Counted from the stretch's first letter, positions 24,212 to 35,812 are shown. The stretch: 64,000 nucleotides of DNA from Zea mays (GCF_902167145.1 NC_050105.1:140353988-140417987), one strand, 5' to 3'. The notes: a model not told the origin generated them from the letters alone. Numbers and translations are program-made.

Positions 24212-27200
24212 TCAATCCAGGTTCCGCGAATCTAAGACATTTAGCTCACTACGCAACCTGCAAAAGGTCTTCTCATCTAGAGGCTTAGTGAAGATATCGG
24301 CTAGCTGGTTCTCGGTGCTAACATGAAACACTTCGATATCTCCCTTTTGCTGGTGGTCTCTCAAAAAGTGATGCCGGATGTCTATGTGCTTTGTGCGGCT
24401 GTGCTCAACAGGATTCTCCGCCATGCGGATAGCACTCTCATTATCACATAGGAGTGGGACTTTGCTCAGACTGTAGCCAAAGTCCCGGAGGGTTTGCCTC
24501 ATCCAAAGTAGTTGCGCGCAACACTGTCCTGCGGCAACATACTCGGCCTCAGCGGTGGATAGGGCAACGGAGGTTTGTTTCTTAGAATTCCATGACACCA
24601 GGGACCTTCCTAAGAATTGGCACGTCCCCGATGTACTTTTCCTATCGACCTTACATCCAGCATAGTCGGAGTCTGAGTATCCAACCAAGTCAAAGGTAGA
24701 CCCCTTTGGATACCAGAGCCCGAAGCAAGGCGTAGCAACTAAATATCTAAGAATTCGCTTCACCGCCACTAAGTGACACTCCTTAGGATCGGATTGAAAT
24801 CTAGCACACATGCATACGCTAAGCATAATATCCGGTCTACTAGCACATAAATAAAGCAAGGAACCTATCATTGACCGGTATGCTTTTTGATCAACGGACT
24901 TACCTCCTTTGTTGAGGTCTGTGTGTCCGTCGGTTCCCATCGGCGTCTTTGCGGGCTTGGCGTCCTTCATCCCAAACCTCTTTAGCAAGTCTTGCGTGTA
25001 CTTCGTTTGGGAGATGAAAGTGCCGTCCTTGAGTTGCTTCACTTGGAACCCAAGGAAGTAGTTCAACTCGCCCATCATCGACATCTCGAATTTCTGCGTC
25101 ATCACCCTGCTAAACTCTTCACAAGACTTTTGGTTAGTCGAACCAAATATTATGTCATCGACATATATTTGGCACACAAACAAATCACCATTACAAGTCT
25201 TAGTAAAAAGAGTTGGATCGGCTTTCCCAACCTTGAAAGCATTAGCAATTAAGAAATCTCTAAGGCATTCATACCATGCTCTTGGGGCTTGCTTAAGTCC
25301 ATAGAGCGCCTTAGAGAGCTTACATACGTGGTCGGGGTACCGTTCATCCTCGAAGCCAGGGGGTTGCTCCACGTATACCTCCTCCTTGATCGGCCCGTTG
25401 AGGAAAGCGCTCTTCACATCCATTTGGAACAACCTGAAAGAGTGGTGAGCGGCATATGCTAGCAAGATACGAATAGACTCTAGCCTAGCCACAGGAGCAA
25501 AGGTCTCCTCAAAGTCCAAACCTGTGACTTGGGCATAACCTTTTGCCACAAGTCTAGCCTTGTTCCTTGTCACCACCCCGTGCTCGTCTTGTTTGTTGCG
25601 AAACACCCACTTGGTTCCCACAACATTTTGCTTGGGACGAGGCACCAGTGTCCAAACTTCATTGCGTTTGAAGTTGTTGAGCTCCTCCTGCATGGCCAAC
25701 ACCTAGTCCGGATCTAGCAAGGCCTCCTCTACCCTGAAAGGCTCAATAGAAGAGACAAAGGAGTAATGCTCACAAAAATTAACTAATCGAGATCGAGTAG
25801 TTACTCCCTTGCTAATGTCACCCAGAATTTGGTCGACGGGATGATCCCTTTGAATCATTGCTCGAACTTGGGTTGGAGGTGCTGGTTGCGCATCTTCCTC
25901 CATCACAAGATCATCTTGTGCTCCCCCTTGATCACACGCCTTCTGTTGATGAACCTGATCATCGTCTTGAGTTGGGGGTAACACCATAGTTGGGGAAGAT
26001 GTTTGATCTCGTTCATCTTGTTCCTGTGGCCGCACTTCTCCAATTGCCATGGTTCGTATAGCGGCCGTCGGAACATCTTCTTCATCTACATCATCACAAT
26101 CAACAACTTGCTCTCTTGGAGAGCCATTAGTCTCATCAAATACAACGTCGCTAGAAACTTCAACCAAACCCGATGATTTGTTGAAGACTCTATACGCCTT
26201 TGTATTTGAGTCATAACCTAACAAAAACCCTTCTACAGCTTTGGGAGCAAATTTTGAATTTCTACCCTTCTTCACTAGAATGTAGCACTTGCTCCCAAAT
26301 ACACGAAAGTACGATACATTGGGTTTGTTACCGGTTAGAAGCTCATATGACGTCTTCTTGAGGAGGCGGTGAAGGTAGACCCTGTTGATGGCGTGGCAAG
26401 CCGTGTTCACGGCTTCCGACCAAAAACGCTCGGGGGTCTTGAACTCTCCAAGCATAGTCCTCGTCATGTCGATTAGCGTCCTGTTCTTCCTCTCTACCAC
26501 ACCATTTTGCTGTGGTGTATAGGGAGCGGAGAACTCGTGCTTGATCCCTTCCTCCTCAAGGAACTCCTCCACTTGAAGGTTCTTGAACTCGGACCCGTTG
26601 TCGCTTCTTATCTTCTTCACCTTGAGCTCAAACTCATTTTGAGCTCTCATGAGGAAGCGCTTGAGGGTCCCTTGGGTTTCAGACTTATCCTGCAAAAAGA
26701 ACACCCAAGTGAAGCGGGAAAAGTCATCAATAATAACTAGACCATACTTACTCCCTCCTATGCTCAGATAGGCGACGGGTCCGAAGAGGTCCATATGCAG
26801 CAGCTCCAGAGGTCTTGAAGTGGTCATCACATTCTTGCTGTGATGTGCTCCTCCCACTTGTTTACCTGCTTGACAAGCTGCACAAGGTCTATCTTTTTCG
26901 AAATGCACGTTAGTCAAACCTATCACGTGTTCTCCCTTTAGAAGCTTGTGAAGGTTCTTCATTCCCACATGTGCTAAGCGGCGATGCCACAGCCAGCCCA
27001 TGCTAGTCTTAGCTATTAAGCATGCATCTAGACCGGCCTCTTCTTTTGCAAAATCTACTAAATAAAGTTTGCCGTCTAATACACCCTTAAAAGCTAGTGA
27101 ACCATCACTTCTTCTAAAGATAGACACATCTACATTTGTAAATAGACAGTTGTACCCCATGTTGCATAACTGACTAACAGATAGCAAATTATAACCTAGA

Positions 27201-27418
27201 GACTCTACTAAAAACACATTAGAGATAGAGTGCTCATTAGAAATTGCAATTTTACCTAACCCTTTTACCTTGCCTTGATTCCCATCACCGAATATGATTG
27301 AATCTTGGGAATCCTTATTCTTGACGTAGGAGGTGAACATCTTCTTCTCCCCCGTCATATGGTTTGTGCATCCGCTATCAATAATCCAGCTTGAACCCCC
27401 GGATGCATAAACCTGCAA
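24212..27418 (-). pseudogene. Sirevirus-C pol: protease-integrase-RT-RNase H, one nonsense codon
   Basis: In one frame: protease WIIDSGCTNHMTG near the start; the integrase zinc region LWHRRLAHVGMKNL; integrase core LLHMDLFGPV, RSDNGSEF and NGVVERKNRT; then a polar linker rich in Asp, Glu and Gln. A TAG at 25705-25703 breaks the frame right before RT. RT then reads [32 protein letters not shown] and YVDDIIFGS, and RNase H ends with [12 protein letters not shown] and [11 protein letters not shown]. Order protease-integrase-RT-RNase H is the Copia hallmark. The pol frame is open upstream of 27418 and overlaps the gag end in a different frame. The single TAG probably inactivates RT unless read through. 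Confidence 0.92.
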
Positions 27419-27425
27419 GGCAAAT

Positions 27426-29819
27426 TTAGGCTTGGGACTTAGGTACCCAACTCATGTTGGGTCCTACAAGGTTAGCACAAATATTCTTAGGGACCCAAAT
27501 GCAAGTTTTATCTCCCTTGCATCTTGCCCCTAACTTCCTAGCAACAATTTTCTTATCCTTTCTACAAATAGCAAAGGAAGCATTTAGAGCACAATAAATT
27601 TCGGAAGGTTCATTCACTACTTTCCTAGGAGCATTATGAACTACATTTCTCCTAGGCATTTGGTGAATAACATTTTTTCTAAACACATTTCTACCATGCA
27701 TAACATGAGAACTAGAAGCAGTCATAGCATAAGAGTCATAAGCATGTGAATCAAATACATCATTACTTCTAAAAGCATTTCTAGAGTATCTCCTATCATA
27801 GTACATGAAAGCATGATTCTTCTTAACACTATTAGCCATAGGAGCCTTCCCTTTCTCCTTGGTGGAGATAGGAGTCTTATGGCTTGTTAAGTTCTTGGCT
27901 TCCCTCTTGAAGCCAAGCCCATCCTTAATTGAGGGGTGTCTACCAATAGTGTAGGCATCCCTTGCAAATTTTAGTTTTTCAAATTCACTCTTGCTAGTCT
28001 TAAGTTGGGCATTAAGACTAGCTAATTCATCATTCAATTTTGAAATGGAAACTAAGTGTTCATTACAAGCATTAATATCAACATCCTTACACCTAGTGCA
28101 AATTTCAACATGTTCAACACAAGAGTTAGATTTTTGTGCTTCTACTAGTTTAGCATTTAAGTCATCATTAATGCTCTTTAATTTAGAAATTGAATCATGG
28201 CATGTAGACAATTCACAAGCAAGCATTTCATTTCTCTTAATTTCTAATGCAAGAGATTTTTTAGCCTCTACAAACTTATCATGTTCTTCGTACAAGAGAT
28301 CCTCTTGCTTTTCTAGTAGCCTATTCTTATCATTTAAAGCATCAATCAATTCATTAATTTTGTCAATCTTAGATCTATCTAATCCTTTAAATAAGCATGA
28401 ATAGTCTATTTCATCATCACTAGACTCATCCTCACTAGAAGAAGCATAAGTAGAGTTTCGAGTACTTACTTTCTTTTCCTTAGCCATGAGGCACGTGTGA
28501 CGCTCGTTGGGGAAGAGGGATGACTTGTTGAAGGCGGTGGCGGCGAGTCCTTCGTTGTCGGAGTCGGACGAGGAGCAATCCGAATCCCACTCCTTTCCAA
28601 TATGAGCCTCGCCCTTTGCCTTCTTGTAATTCTTCTTCTTTTCCCATTTTCCACTCTTCTTTTCCTGGTCACTATCATTATCGGGACAATTAGCGATAAA
28701 GTGACCAATCTTACTACACTTGAAGCATGAGCGCTTCCCCTTCGTCTTGGTCTTGTTGGGATGCTCCTTGCGACCCCTTAACGCCGTCTTGAAGCGCTTA
28801 ATGATGAGAGCCATTTCTTCATCATTAAGTCCGGCCGCCTCAATTTGCGCCACCTTGCTTGGTAGTGCCTCCTTGCTTCTCGATGCCTTGAGAGCAATGG
28901 GTTGAGGCTCGTGGATTGGACCGTTCAACGCGTCATCGACGTACCTCGCCTCCTTGATCATCATCCGCCCGCTTACAAATTTTCCAAGAATTTCTTCGGG
29001 CGACATTTTGGTGTACCTGGGATTCTCACGAATATTATTCACCAAATGAGGATCAAGAACGGTAAAGGACCTTAGCATTAGGCGGACGACGTCATGATCC
29101 GTCCATCGCGTGCTTCCATAGCTCCTTATTTTGTTGACAAGGGTCTTGAGCCGGTTGTATGTTTGGGTTGGCTCCTCTCCCCTTATCATAGCGAATCTCC
29201 CAAGTTCGCCTTCCACCAACTCCATCTTGGTGAGCATGGTGACGTCGTTGCCCTCGTGAGAGATTTTGAGGGTGTCCCATATCTGCTTGGCATTGTCCAA
29301 GCCGCTCACCTTATTGTATTCTTCCCTGCACAAAGATGCTAAGAGGACAGTAGTAGCTTGTGCATTTCTATGGATTTGTTCATTTATAAGCATAGGGCTA
29401 TCCGAGCTATCAAATTTCATTCCATTCTCTACAATCTCCCATATGCTTGGATGGAGAGAGAATAAGTGACTACGCATTTTGTGACTCCAAAATCCGTAGT
29501 CCTCCCCATCAAAGTGTGGAGGTTTGCCGAGAGGAATGGAAAGCAAATGCGAATTCGAACTATGTGGAATACGAGAATAATCAAATGAAAAGTTCGAATT
29601 GACCGTCTTCCTGTAGTCATTGTCGTCGTCCTTTTGGGAAGAAGAGGATTCGTCGCTGTCGTAGTAGACGATCTCCTTGATGCGCCTTGTCTTCTTCTTC
29701 TTCCCATCTTTACGTATGTGGCCCGAGCCAGAGTCGTTGGATTTATCATCTTTTGGCTCGTTGACGAAGGACTCCTTTTCCTTGTCGTTGATCACGATTC
29801 CCTTCCCCTTAGGATCCAT
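27426..29819 (-). CDS. Sirevirus-C Gag (797 aa)
   Basis: Starts at the first ATG about 35 bp after the primer-binding site (MDPKGKGIV). Residues about 90-330 form the Copia gag domain (GKPPHFDGEDYGFWSHKM, SIWEIVENG, TRWTDHDVVRLMLRSF). A zinc knuckle CFKCSKIGHFIANC sits near 368, then acidic Ser/Asp clusters, then a long predicted coiled coil (about 490-660, KINELIDALNDKNRLLEKQ). It ends MSWVPKSQA then TAA. The frame is intact. Length and layout fit Sirevirus Gag, which is longer than other Copia Gags. It should form the virus-like particle and could serve gag-less or enzyme-less relatives in trans (inference). Confidence 0.9.
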   Translation of the reverse strand: MDPKGKGIVINDKEKESFVNEPKDDKSNDSGSGHIRKDGKKKKTRRIKEIVYYDSDESSSSQKDDDNDYRKTVNSNFSFDYSRIPHSSNSHLLSIPLGKPPHFDGEDYGFWSHKMRSHLFSLHPSIWEIVENGMKFDSSDSPMLINEQIHRNAQATTVLLASLCREEYNKVSGLDNAKQIWDTLKISHEGNDVTMLTKMELVEGELGRFAMIRGEEPTQTYNRLKTLVNKIRSYGSTRWTDHDVVRLMLRSFTVLDPHLVNNIRENPRYTKMSPEEILGKFVSGRMMIKEARYVDDALNGPIHEPQPIALKASRSKEALPSKVAQIEAAGLNDEEMALIIKRFKTALRGRKEHPNKTKTKGKRSCFKCSKIGHFIANCPDNDSDQEKKSGKWEKKKNYKKAKGEAHIGKEWDSDCSSSDSDNEGLAATAFNKSSLFPNERHTCLMAKEKKVSTRNSTYASSSEDESSDDEIDYSCLFKGLDRSKIDKINELIDALNDKNRLLEKQEDLLYEEHDKFVEAKKSLALEIKRNEMLACELSTCHDSISKLKSINDDLNAKLVEAQKSNSCVEHVEICTRCKDVDINACNEHLVSISKLNDELASLNAQLKTSKSEFEKLKFARDAYTIGRHPSIKDGLGFKREAKNLTSHKTPISTKEKGKAPMANSVKKNHAFMYYDRRYSRNAFRSNDVFDSHAYDSYAMTASSSHVMHGRNVFRKNVIHQMPRRNVVHNAPRKVVNEPSEIYCALNASFAICRKDKKIVARKLGARCKGDKTCIWVPKNICANLVGPNMSWVPKSQA

Positions 29820-29852
29820 CTCTTCGGGCGGTTAGTCCCTTTCTTGAAGAGA

Positions 29853-29869
29853 ACGGCTCCGATACCAAT
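29853..29869 (-). promoter_or_regulatory. Sirevirus-C primer-binding site
   Basis: In element sense AATTGGTATCGGAGCC directly follows the LTR end CTCTCA. It matches the initiator tRNA-Met 3' end except for one change relative to TGGTATCAGAGC. Confidence 0.85.
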
Positions 29870-31116
29870 TGAGAGCACCTAGAGGGGGGGTGAATAGGTG
29901 ATCCTATAAAAATCAAACTTATAGCCACAAAGACTTGGTTAATTGTTAGCACAATAATTGCCAAGTGGCTAGAGAGGAGTCAAGACACAATAATCACAAG
30001 AAATCAATCACAGAGATGACACGGTGGTTATCCCGTGGTTCGGCCAAGTACTAAACTTGCCTACTCCACGTTGTGGCGTCCCAACGGACGAGAGTTGCAC
30101 TCAACTCCTCTCAAGTGATCCAATGATCAACTTGAATACCACGGTGTTTTTCTTTACTTTGATCTTTTCCCGTTCGCGAGGAATCTCCACAACTTGGAGT
30201 CTCTCGCCCTTACAATTGAATTTCACAAAGAAGCACGGAGTAAGGGAGGGAAGCAACACACACAAATCCACAGCAAAATGCGCACACACACGGCCAAGAA
30301 ACGAGCTCAAGAGACTATCTCAAAGTTCACACTAGAACGAGCTCGAATCACTGAGAATGACAAACGAATGCGCAAAGACTGAGTGTGGATGATCAAGAAT
30401 GCTCTAAGGTTGCTTGTTATGTTCCTCCATGTGCCTAGGGGTCCCTTTTATAGCCCCAAGGCAGCTAGGAGCCGTTGAGAACAAATCTGGAAGGCCATCC
30501 TTGCCTTCTGTCATCGGGCGCACCGGACAGTCCGGTGCACACCGGACACTGTCCGGTGCCCGATTTATTTCCTTAAACAGCGCAGCCGACCGTTGCCGAC
30601 CGTTGTAGATCTGGCGCACCGGACAGTCCGGTGCACACCGGACAGTCCGGTGCCTCCTTCCGACCGTTGGCCAGACCACGTGTCGCGCGCAGATTCCGCG
30701 GCCGACCGTTGGCTCACCGGACAGTCCGGTGCACACCGGACAGTCCGGTGCACACCGGACAGTCCGGTGAATTTTAGCCGTACGCCGTCGGCAAATTCCC
30801 GAGAGCGGCGTCTTCAGGACGAGGCAGCCTGGCGCACCGGACACTGTCCGGTGCACCACCGGACAGTCCGGTGCCCCAGACCGAAATAGCCTATTGGCTG
30901 TACACAGCCAACAATCTCCTTTTCTTCTTCTCTCTGTTTCTAACACTTAGATAAATATATTAGTACACAAAACCAATTTACTAAGGCTTAGAAACATACC
31001 TTTACTTGTGATTCGCACTTTGTTCATCCATGGGCATAGATTCACATTTAAGCACTTGTGTTGACACTTAATCACCAAAATACTTAGAAATGGCCCAAAG
31101 GCACATTTCCCTTTCA
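29870..31116 (-). repeat. Sirevirus-C 5' LTR
   Basis: Pairs with 22171-23414. It has one GCCGACCGTTGGCT unit but three consecutive palindrome copies at about 30714-30768, where the other LTR has two. Confidence 0.93.
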
Positions 31117-31676
31117 GTGACGAAGCAATAACTCCGGAGGAAGCTAAAACCGGATCAATAAGGATATTAGCTTCGGCAGAATCAGATTCCGAAGCTACTT
31201 ATTCTATAGAAAAAGATGCTTTAGAAGGGATCAGACTGCAAGCCGTGGAGAATATCAATAAATATCAAGACGAAACAATCAAATGGCGGGATAGAAAGGT
31301 TCGGCTAAAAAATATTGAGCCAGGGCACTTGGTGCTTCGGAGAGTGGCCAACCCAGAAACAGTGGGCAAGTTGCAGTTGAAATGGGACGGACCTTTCTTA
31401 GTAGCATCTTCGTCAAGACCCGGTTCATACAGATTGAAGGATATGGACGGCAACGACATTCCTAGGTCTTGGAATGCGGATGAGCTTCGGCGATATTATG
31501 TATAACTCGATGAAATTTTTCATATTTTTTATTTTTTCTTTCATGGCACCCTTTTCCTTTCCAAAGGGGGAGAAAGGTTTTTAATGGGGCCAGCACATGT
31601 AATTTCCTTTTTTAGTTCTATAAGAGCAAAATCCCCCCAAGGAATGTAAATGTAAAAGCTGAGAACGCACCATCGA

Positions 31677-31975
31677 GTGCCAAAAAGTAAAGGCGAAGAA
31701 GCTCCAAAGTCGTTCCCAAAGGGAATGCAGAGCTTACAGCGAAAAGTCAACGCTGATTCCGCCAAAAGTAAAGGCGAAGAAGCTCCAAAGTCGTTCCTAA
31801 GGGAATGCAGAGCTTACAGCGAAAAGTCAACGCTGATTCCGCCAAAAGTAAAGGCGAAGAAGCTCCAAAGTCGTTCCTAAGGGAATGCAGAGCTTACAGC
31901 GAAAAGTCAACGCTGATTCCGCCAAAAGTAAAGGCGAAGAAGCTCCAAAGTCGTTCCTAAGGGAATGCAGAGCTG
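31677..31975 (+). repeat. 80-bp tandem repeat, about 3.7 copies, in Gypsy-2
   Basis: Units start with GCCAAAA near 31679, 31761, 31841 and 31921. The first is about 82 bp with small differences and the last is cut at about 31975; the inner copies look identical. It lies between the pol stop and the end of the antisense gene. Confidence 0.9.
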
Positions 31976-32453
31976 AGGTGTGATTGTTTTTAAGAAAATA
32001 ATGGCTATGAATATGGCTTCGGATACGTGTTTGGCCATTCATTTGCACATCACATTACATCATAGCATTTGCATTCATAAACATTCATCTAGGCATATGT
32101 AGGATAATCATCTTCATGGCATAAATGGTTGCTTCGGCAAAAAGAGAAAAAAGAAAGGGAAAAAGAGCTTCGTGCACAAAAAAGAGAGCTTCGAAAAAAA
32201 AATGTGTTGTTTTCTATGCTTCGCTGCGTACGAAAAGAAGGGAAGGTGTTTTTTCGCCTTCGGCTCAAAAGAAAATTTCGTCCACATCAAAGCATTTCTC
32301 ATACATCAATGGAAGGATAAGGATATATAACAAGGTATGAACAGAATTCATTAAAGACAAGTTTTAGTTACATTTACAAAAGTTATCTCAAAAGTTTCTC
32401 AAGTACTGTCTACAGTCTACTATCTAAACCTCCAAGGAGCTTCGGCTTCGGCG

Positions 32454-35366
32454 TCATTTTTGGTCATCGGCTTCGGCTTCGTCATCCTACATGAATAAGG
32501 TTGTTGTAAGTCAAAATCAAGTTTGCAGGAAAAGGTAAGCACAAGGTATGGTTTCTTACTGGTTCAAGGTGGCTATGAGCTTCGTCTCCAGCCTTCTCTC
32601 GCCCACCTTTTGTCCATATCATTTTTACAAATCTATTCGAGATACTTCGGGCGAGATCAGGAATGTCATCCAGGATTGATGGTGATAAAGTGAAATTTGG
32701 CCTATTGACAATCTTTCCATGATCACAGCCAGCCTTCAGGAAAGCTGCAGCAGTCCCTCGAGAAGCCACCCAGGCACAGAAGTCACCATGCCCAGCTATG
32801 ACTTCGTCGAGCTCGTCAATCTCCCCCTCAATATGTTCGAAGGTTTTCGGTAGATCTTCAGCTGAGGGGGTGAATTTTTCACTGCTGGCTCCAACTGAGT
32901 AAAAAATCTTTCTTAATCGATGAATACATTTTTTGCTAAATTCCAAGCATTTTTCTTGAAGACTTTTCAGTAGTTTTCTCAAATCTGAATTTTGTTGAGC
33001 TTCGGCTTCAAGTTTTGCATTAAGATCTTGTTTTTCTCGTTCGAACTGTTCAGACTGGCGGAGAAGCTTCGTGTTCAGCTCTGATATTTTTGCTTCAGCT
33101 TCCGCCAATAAACCTTCGGTTGCCTGGAGCTCAAAGTTCTTTTTCTCGAAAGCATCTGATTGCTCCTTTATTCTGCTTTCCAAATTTTCAATTATGACTT
33201 CGTGCTTCTTATCTTCAAAATCTTGCTGCATTTGCAAAGCTTTGCTCAACAGCATACTCTGCACAAAAACAACCTTCGTCAGATATGTTTTTATTATTAG
33301 AAACAATAAAAGTTAAGGGACAAGTAGTTCACCTTGAAGTTGGAATAAAATAAACTACCAACGACATGTTGTCGTCGGTAGCGGCTGATGTCTGTTTCTA
33401 GCTTCGGGAATCCGATACTCTTGGACAGAGTACTGATAACTTTGGCTCCTGTTTGATCTCGAATGCAATCTAATTTTTCATCATCAACGCCTCCGAAGAG
33501 GAGTGCCCCAGGTTTGTATCCACAGGATTTGGCATACTCTCTAAGCTCTTCTATTTCAGCTTTTGATAGTTGTTCTCCAACTAAATTCTGGAACATGAAG
33601 GCTTCGTTTTCTGAAGCTTCATCAGCAATTTCTTTTCCTTTCCCCGACGCTGCGGTCACGGCCTCTTCGGCGGCGGTGGTAGCTTCTTCTGCAGCCATGT
33701 CTAGCAGTATTTGGTCAATATGTTCAATTGTGCTCTCCAGATTCAAATCTTCAGCTGAGGCAGCTTCGGCAGCTGCGGCCTCCGAAGGTGCAATTTCAAT
33801 ATTTGTCCCCTCTGCAGCCGCTTGTGTTTTCTGGGCTGAAGCTCTTGGCGGCGTCTTGTCAATTACCTCTGTCACAGTGATAATTCTTTGTTTCTTTGCC
33901 TTGATTGTTTTCTTCAATTTTTCGGGCTCCTTGTCCTTCTGAAAAAACTTTGTCAGTTGAGGGCCCAGTGGACTTAGCTTCGCAGGTAAGGATTCAGTCA
34001 TTACCTTCAGAATTTCCTCAACGACAGCAGCAGAAGGTGATGCGGGGGTTTCTTCTGCTTCGGATATTTGTTGCTTCGGAGAAGAAGCTTTCCTCTTCTT
34101 CGGAATTTTCTTCTTTAATGGTTCTTTTTCACCTTCATTTAAGGCTTTAGTTATCCTTTTCCTTTTTTGGCCTCCGGCACCTTTGTTCAGATTTTCGTAA
34201 TCAGGGTATTCGAAACCCAGGGCGTCCAGCACTCGGTTTAGTCTTCGCTTCGGACGGGTGCCGAAGGCCGCGGTCATTAATTGATCTTCTTTTTTGGAAT
34301 AGTTCCCAAGTATTTCGTTGCACATTGCTTCAATTGTTTCCAGCCACTCTTGGCAAGGTGTTTTAAAGTATTTCTTAAATTTGTAATAGTAAGGCAAACG
34401 CACAAGTTCACCTTCTTTCTTTTTCCCCTTCAGCTTCGGCATTTCCCATTCTTTTAAACTAGGAAAAACTTGGAAAGCCAAGAACTCCTGAACCAGGTCT
34501 CTTGTACTAATATGATCTGCAACAATTCTGAATTCATTCATTGCTTGTTGTGTGGGACCGTCTACTGACATGTTGCAGAGAGGTCGGGTCTCTCCGAAGA
34601 TTAGTTCGAGTGGACTTTGCACGAGCTTCTCCTTGTCATCATTAACCTTGACATAGAACCACTCAGACTTCCACCCTGCTGCCCATTTACTCCGATAGCT
34701 GATTACAGGAAACTTCGTAGTTTTCCGATAAGCAAAATTGTAGCAACCAAAATTGTCATGTAATCCATCCTTTCTAGCCTTCGTCTGATAATGCAGCTCA
34801 TGAACCCGGCAAAAACTGTCCGCAAATGGCTCCACTGCTTGGCTTCGGAGTGCCCAGATATAAACACTGAGCCTAACGATAGCGTTAGGGGTCAGCTAGT
34901 GAAAATAGATACCGAACCTCTTCAGCACCTCTGCAATAATCCCATGAAGGGGGAATCTTAATCCAGCCTTTAAAAAGCTCTTAAAAATGACAATTTCATC
35001 CTTTTCCGGCTTCGGGGTAGTCTCTTCTCCCCCGAAGCGTAATAGCTTCTTCTGATCCTCATTGAAAAAGCCTGACTTTACCATTTTGGAGAGATCAGCC
35101 TTCGAAACGGTGGATTTTCCAAAGTCCAAGTGGCTGGGCTTACTTGGCATGGCAATACGATAATCGTCTTCGGGATCAGTTTCCTCAATAACTTCTTCTT
35201 CTACTCCGGCAGGTGCTTGTTGTGCTTGTTCTGCATCTTCACTAGGGATCTCTTCAGAAACTACCAGCCCGGATCGTTGCATGGCTTCGGAGATGGGAAC
35301 AGTCTCCGAAGCTTCAGTTTCGTCTCCCTCACGCTCAACCATGGCGGTAGAACGCACTCTGGCCAT
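32454..35366 (-). pseudogene. Gypsy-2 antisense gene (aORF), three exons, one nonsense codon
   Basis: Transcribed opposite to the element. ATG at 35366 (MARVRSTAMVEREGDE). Exon 1 runs to 33333, interrupted by one TAG (34898-34896) within the motif FPLHGIIAEVLKRFGIYF, which resembles the 'putative gypsy type transposon' (Transposase_28-like) domain of plant Tat-element antisense ORFs. The same frame continues past the TAG. Basic clusters (KKKIPKKRK, a nuclear-localisation-like signal) and an Ala/Glu-rich part follow. Intron 1 is 33332-33259 (AAG/GTGAAC...TGTGCAG). Exon 2 is a coiled coil (KNFELQATEGLLAEAEAKI). Intron 2 is 32559-32487 (CCA/GTAAGA...CATGTAG). Exon 3 ends at TGA 32456-32454. Both introns keep the frame. 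Function unknown; such ORFs may affect targeting or regulation (speculative). Confidence 0.8.
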
Positions 35367-35548
35367 TTAATTATGAATATGTGGAAATTTAACACTTTCT
35401 TCTTCCGAAGTTTTTTCTGACGAAGCAGGCTTCAAACTGGAGCTTCGTTTGATTCCGACAGACAAGCTTCGGCGGTGGTTAAAAATTTTGGCAGCAAAAC
35501 AGTGCAAATAGCAATGAATGCTGTGGTAACTTCACACCTACTCGTCTG

Positions 35549-35557
35549 TTTATATAG
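35549..35557 (-). promoter_or_regulatory. Candidate TATA box of the antisense gene
   Basis: Minus-strand ACACTATATAAACAG lies about 185 bp upstream of the antisense ATG and outside the LTR, a normal plant spacing for a separate promoter. Confidence 0.6.
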
Positions 35558-35812
35558 TGTTGCAGGTAAGAAGGCGAAGCGCCAGGATTTTTACACCAGG
35601 CGGTCACCCGCTTGTACTCACTGTGCGGTGGGCCGCAGAGGCCAAACAGTAACTCTGCAAGGTGGGACCGCTACGCGTCGGGAAATTGAATCGTTTCTCG
35701 GCAACGAGCTCAGGGAAGGTGTTTTTTGGACCTTCGGCTCCCCGAAGCCTAAGAGACTTTTCACGGACCAAGCTCGTTACGAAAAACGATCTAGCACCGC
35801 GAAAGGGGCTAC

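Larger units (their letters stand above)
22171..31116 (-). mobile_element. Sirevirus-C: near-complete Ji/Opie-like Copia element, minus strand
   Basis: LTRs of 1,247 bp (29870-31116, 5' in element sense) and 1,244 bp (22171-23414) start TGAAAGGGAAATGTGCC in element orientation and end TCTCA. They are flanked by the target duplication gtgac (22166-22170 and 31117-31121). By eye they differ by four substitutions plus repeat-copy changes, about 0.3%, so this is the youngest datable insertion here, younger than its host Gypsy-2. Gag and pol are both present; only one nonsense codon interrupts pol. The name Ji/Opie rests on recalled LTR and Gag features. Confidence 0.94.
18601..31505 (+). pseudogene. 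Gypsy-2 pol (protease-RT-RNase H-integrase), interrupted at 22170-31117
   Basis: The first ATG after the primer-binding site (18601, MASFNDQAG) is taken as start; an upstream in-frame ATG lies in the LTR. About 30 residues resemble a gag N-terminus, then the frame jumps to pre-protease text. Domains by residue: protease VDTGSAADIIF near 97; RT WRMCIDFTDLNKACPK and YVDDIIVKS near 465; RNase H FCDGSWG near 750, AEYEALLLG, TDSQVVSGH; integrase zinc region with CEGCQKC near 1013; integrase core WGLDLLGLL, VDNGTQFD, ESNGLVERANG near 1038-1133. At 22170 Sirevirus-C interrupts; the frame resumes after the second gtgac (31117-31121) and ends at 31505 with the integrase C-terminus. Apart from the insertion no stop or frameshift is seen, so pol was intact until then. 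Confidence 0.92.
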
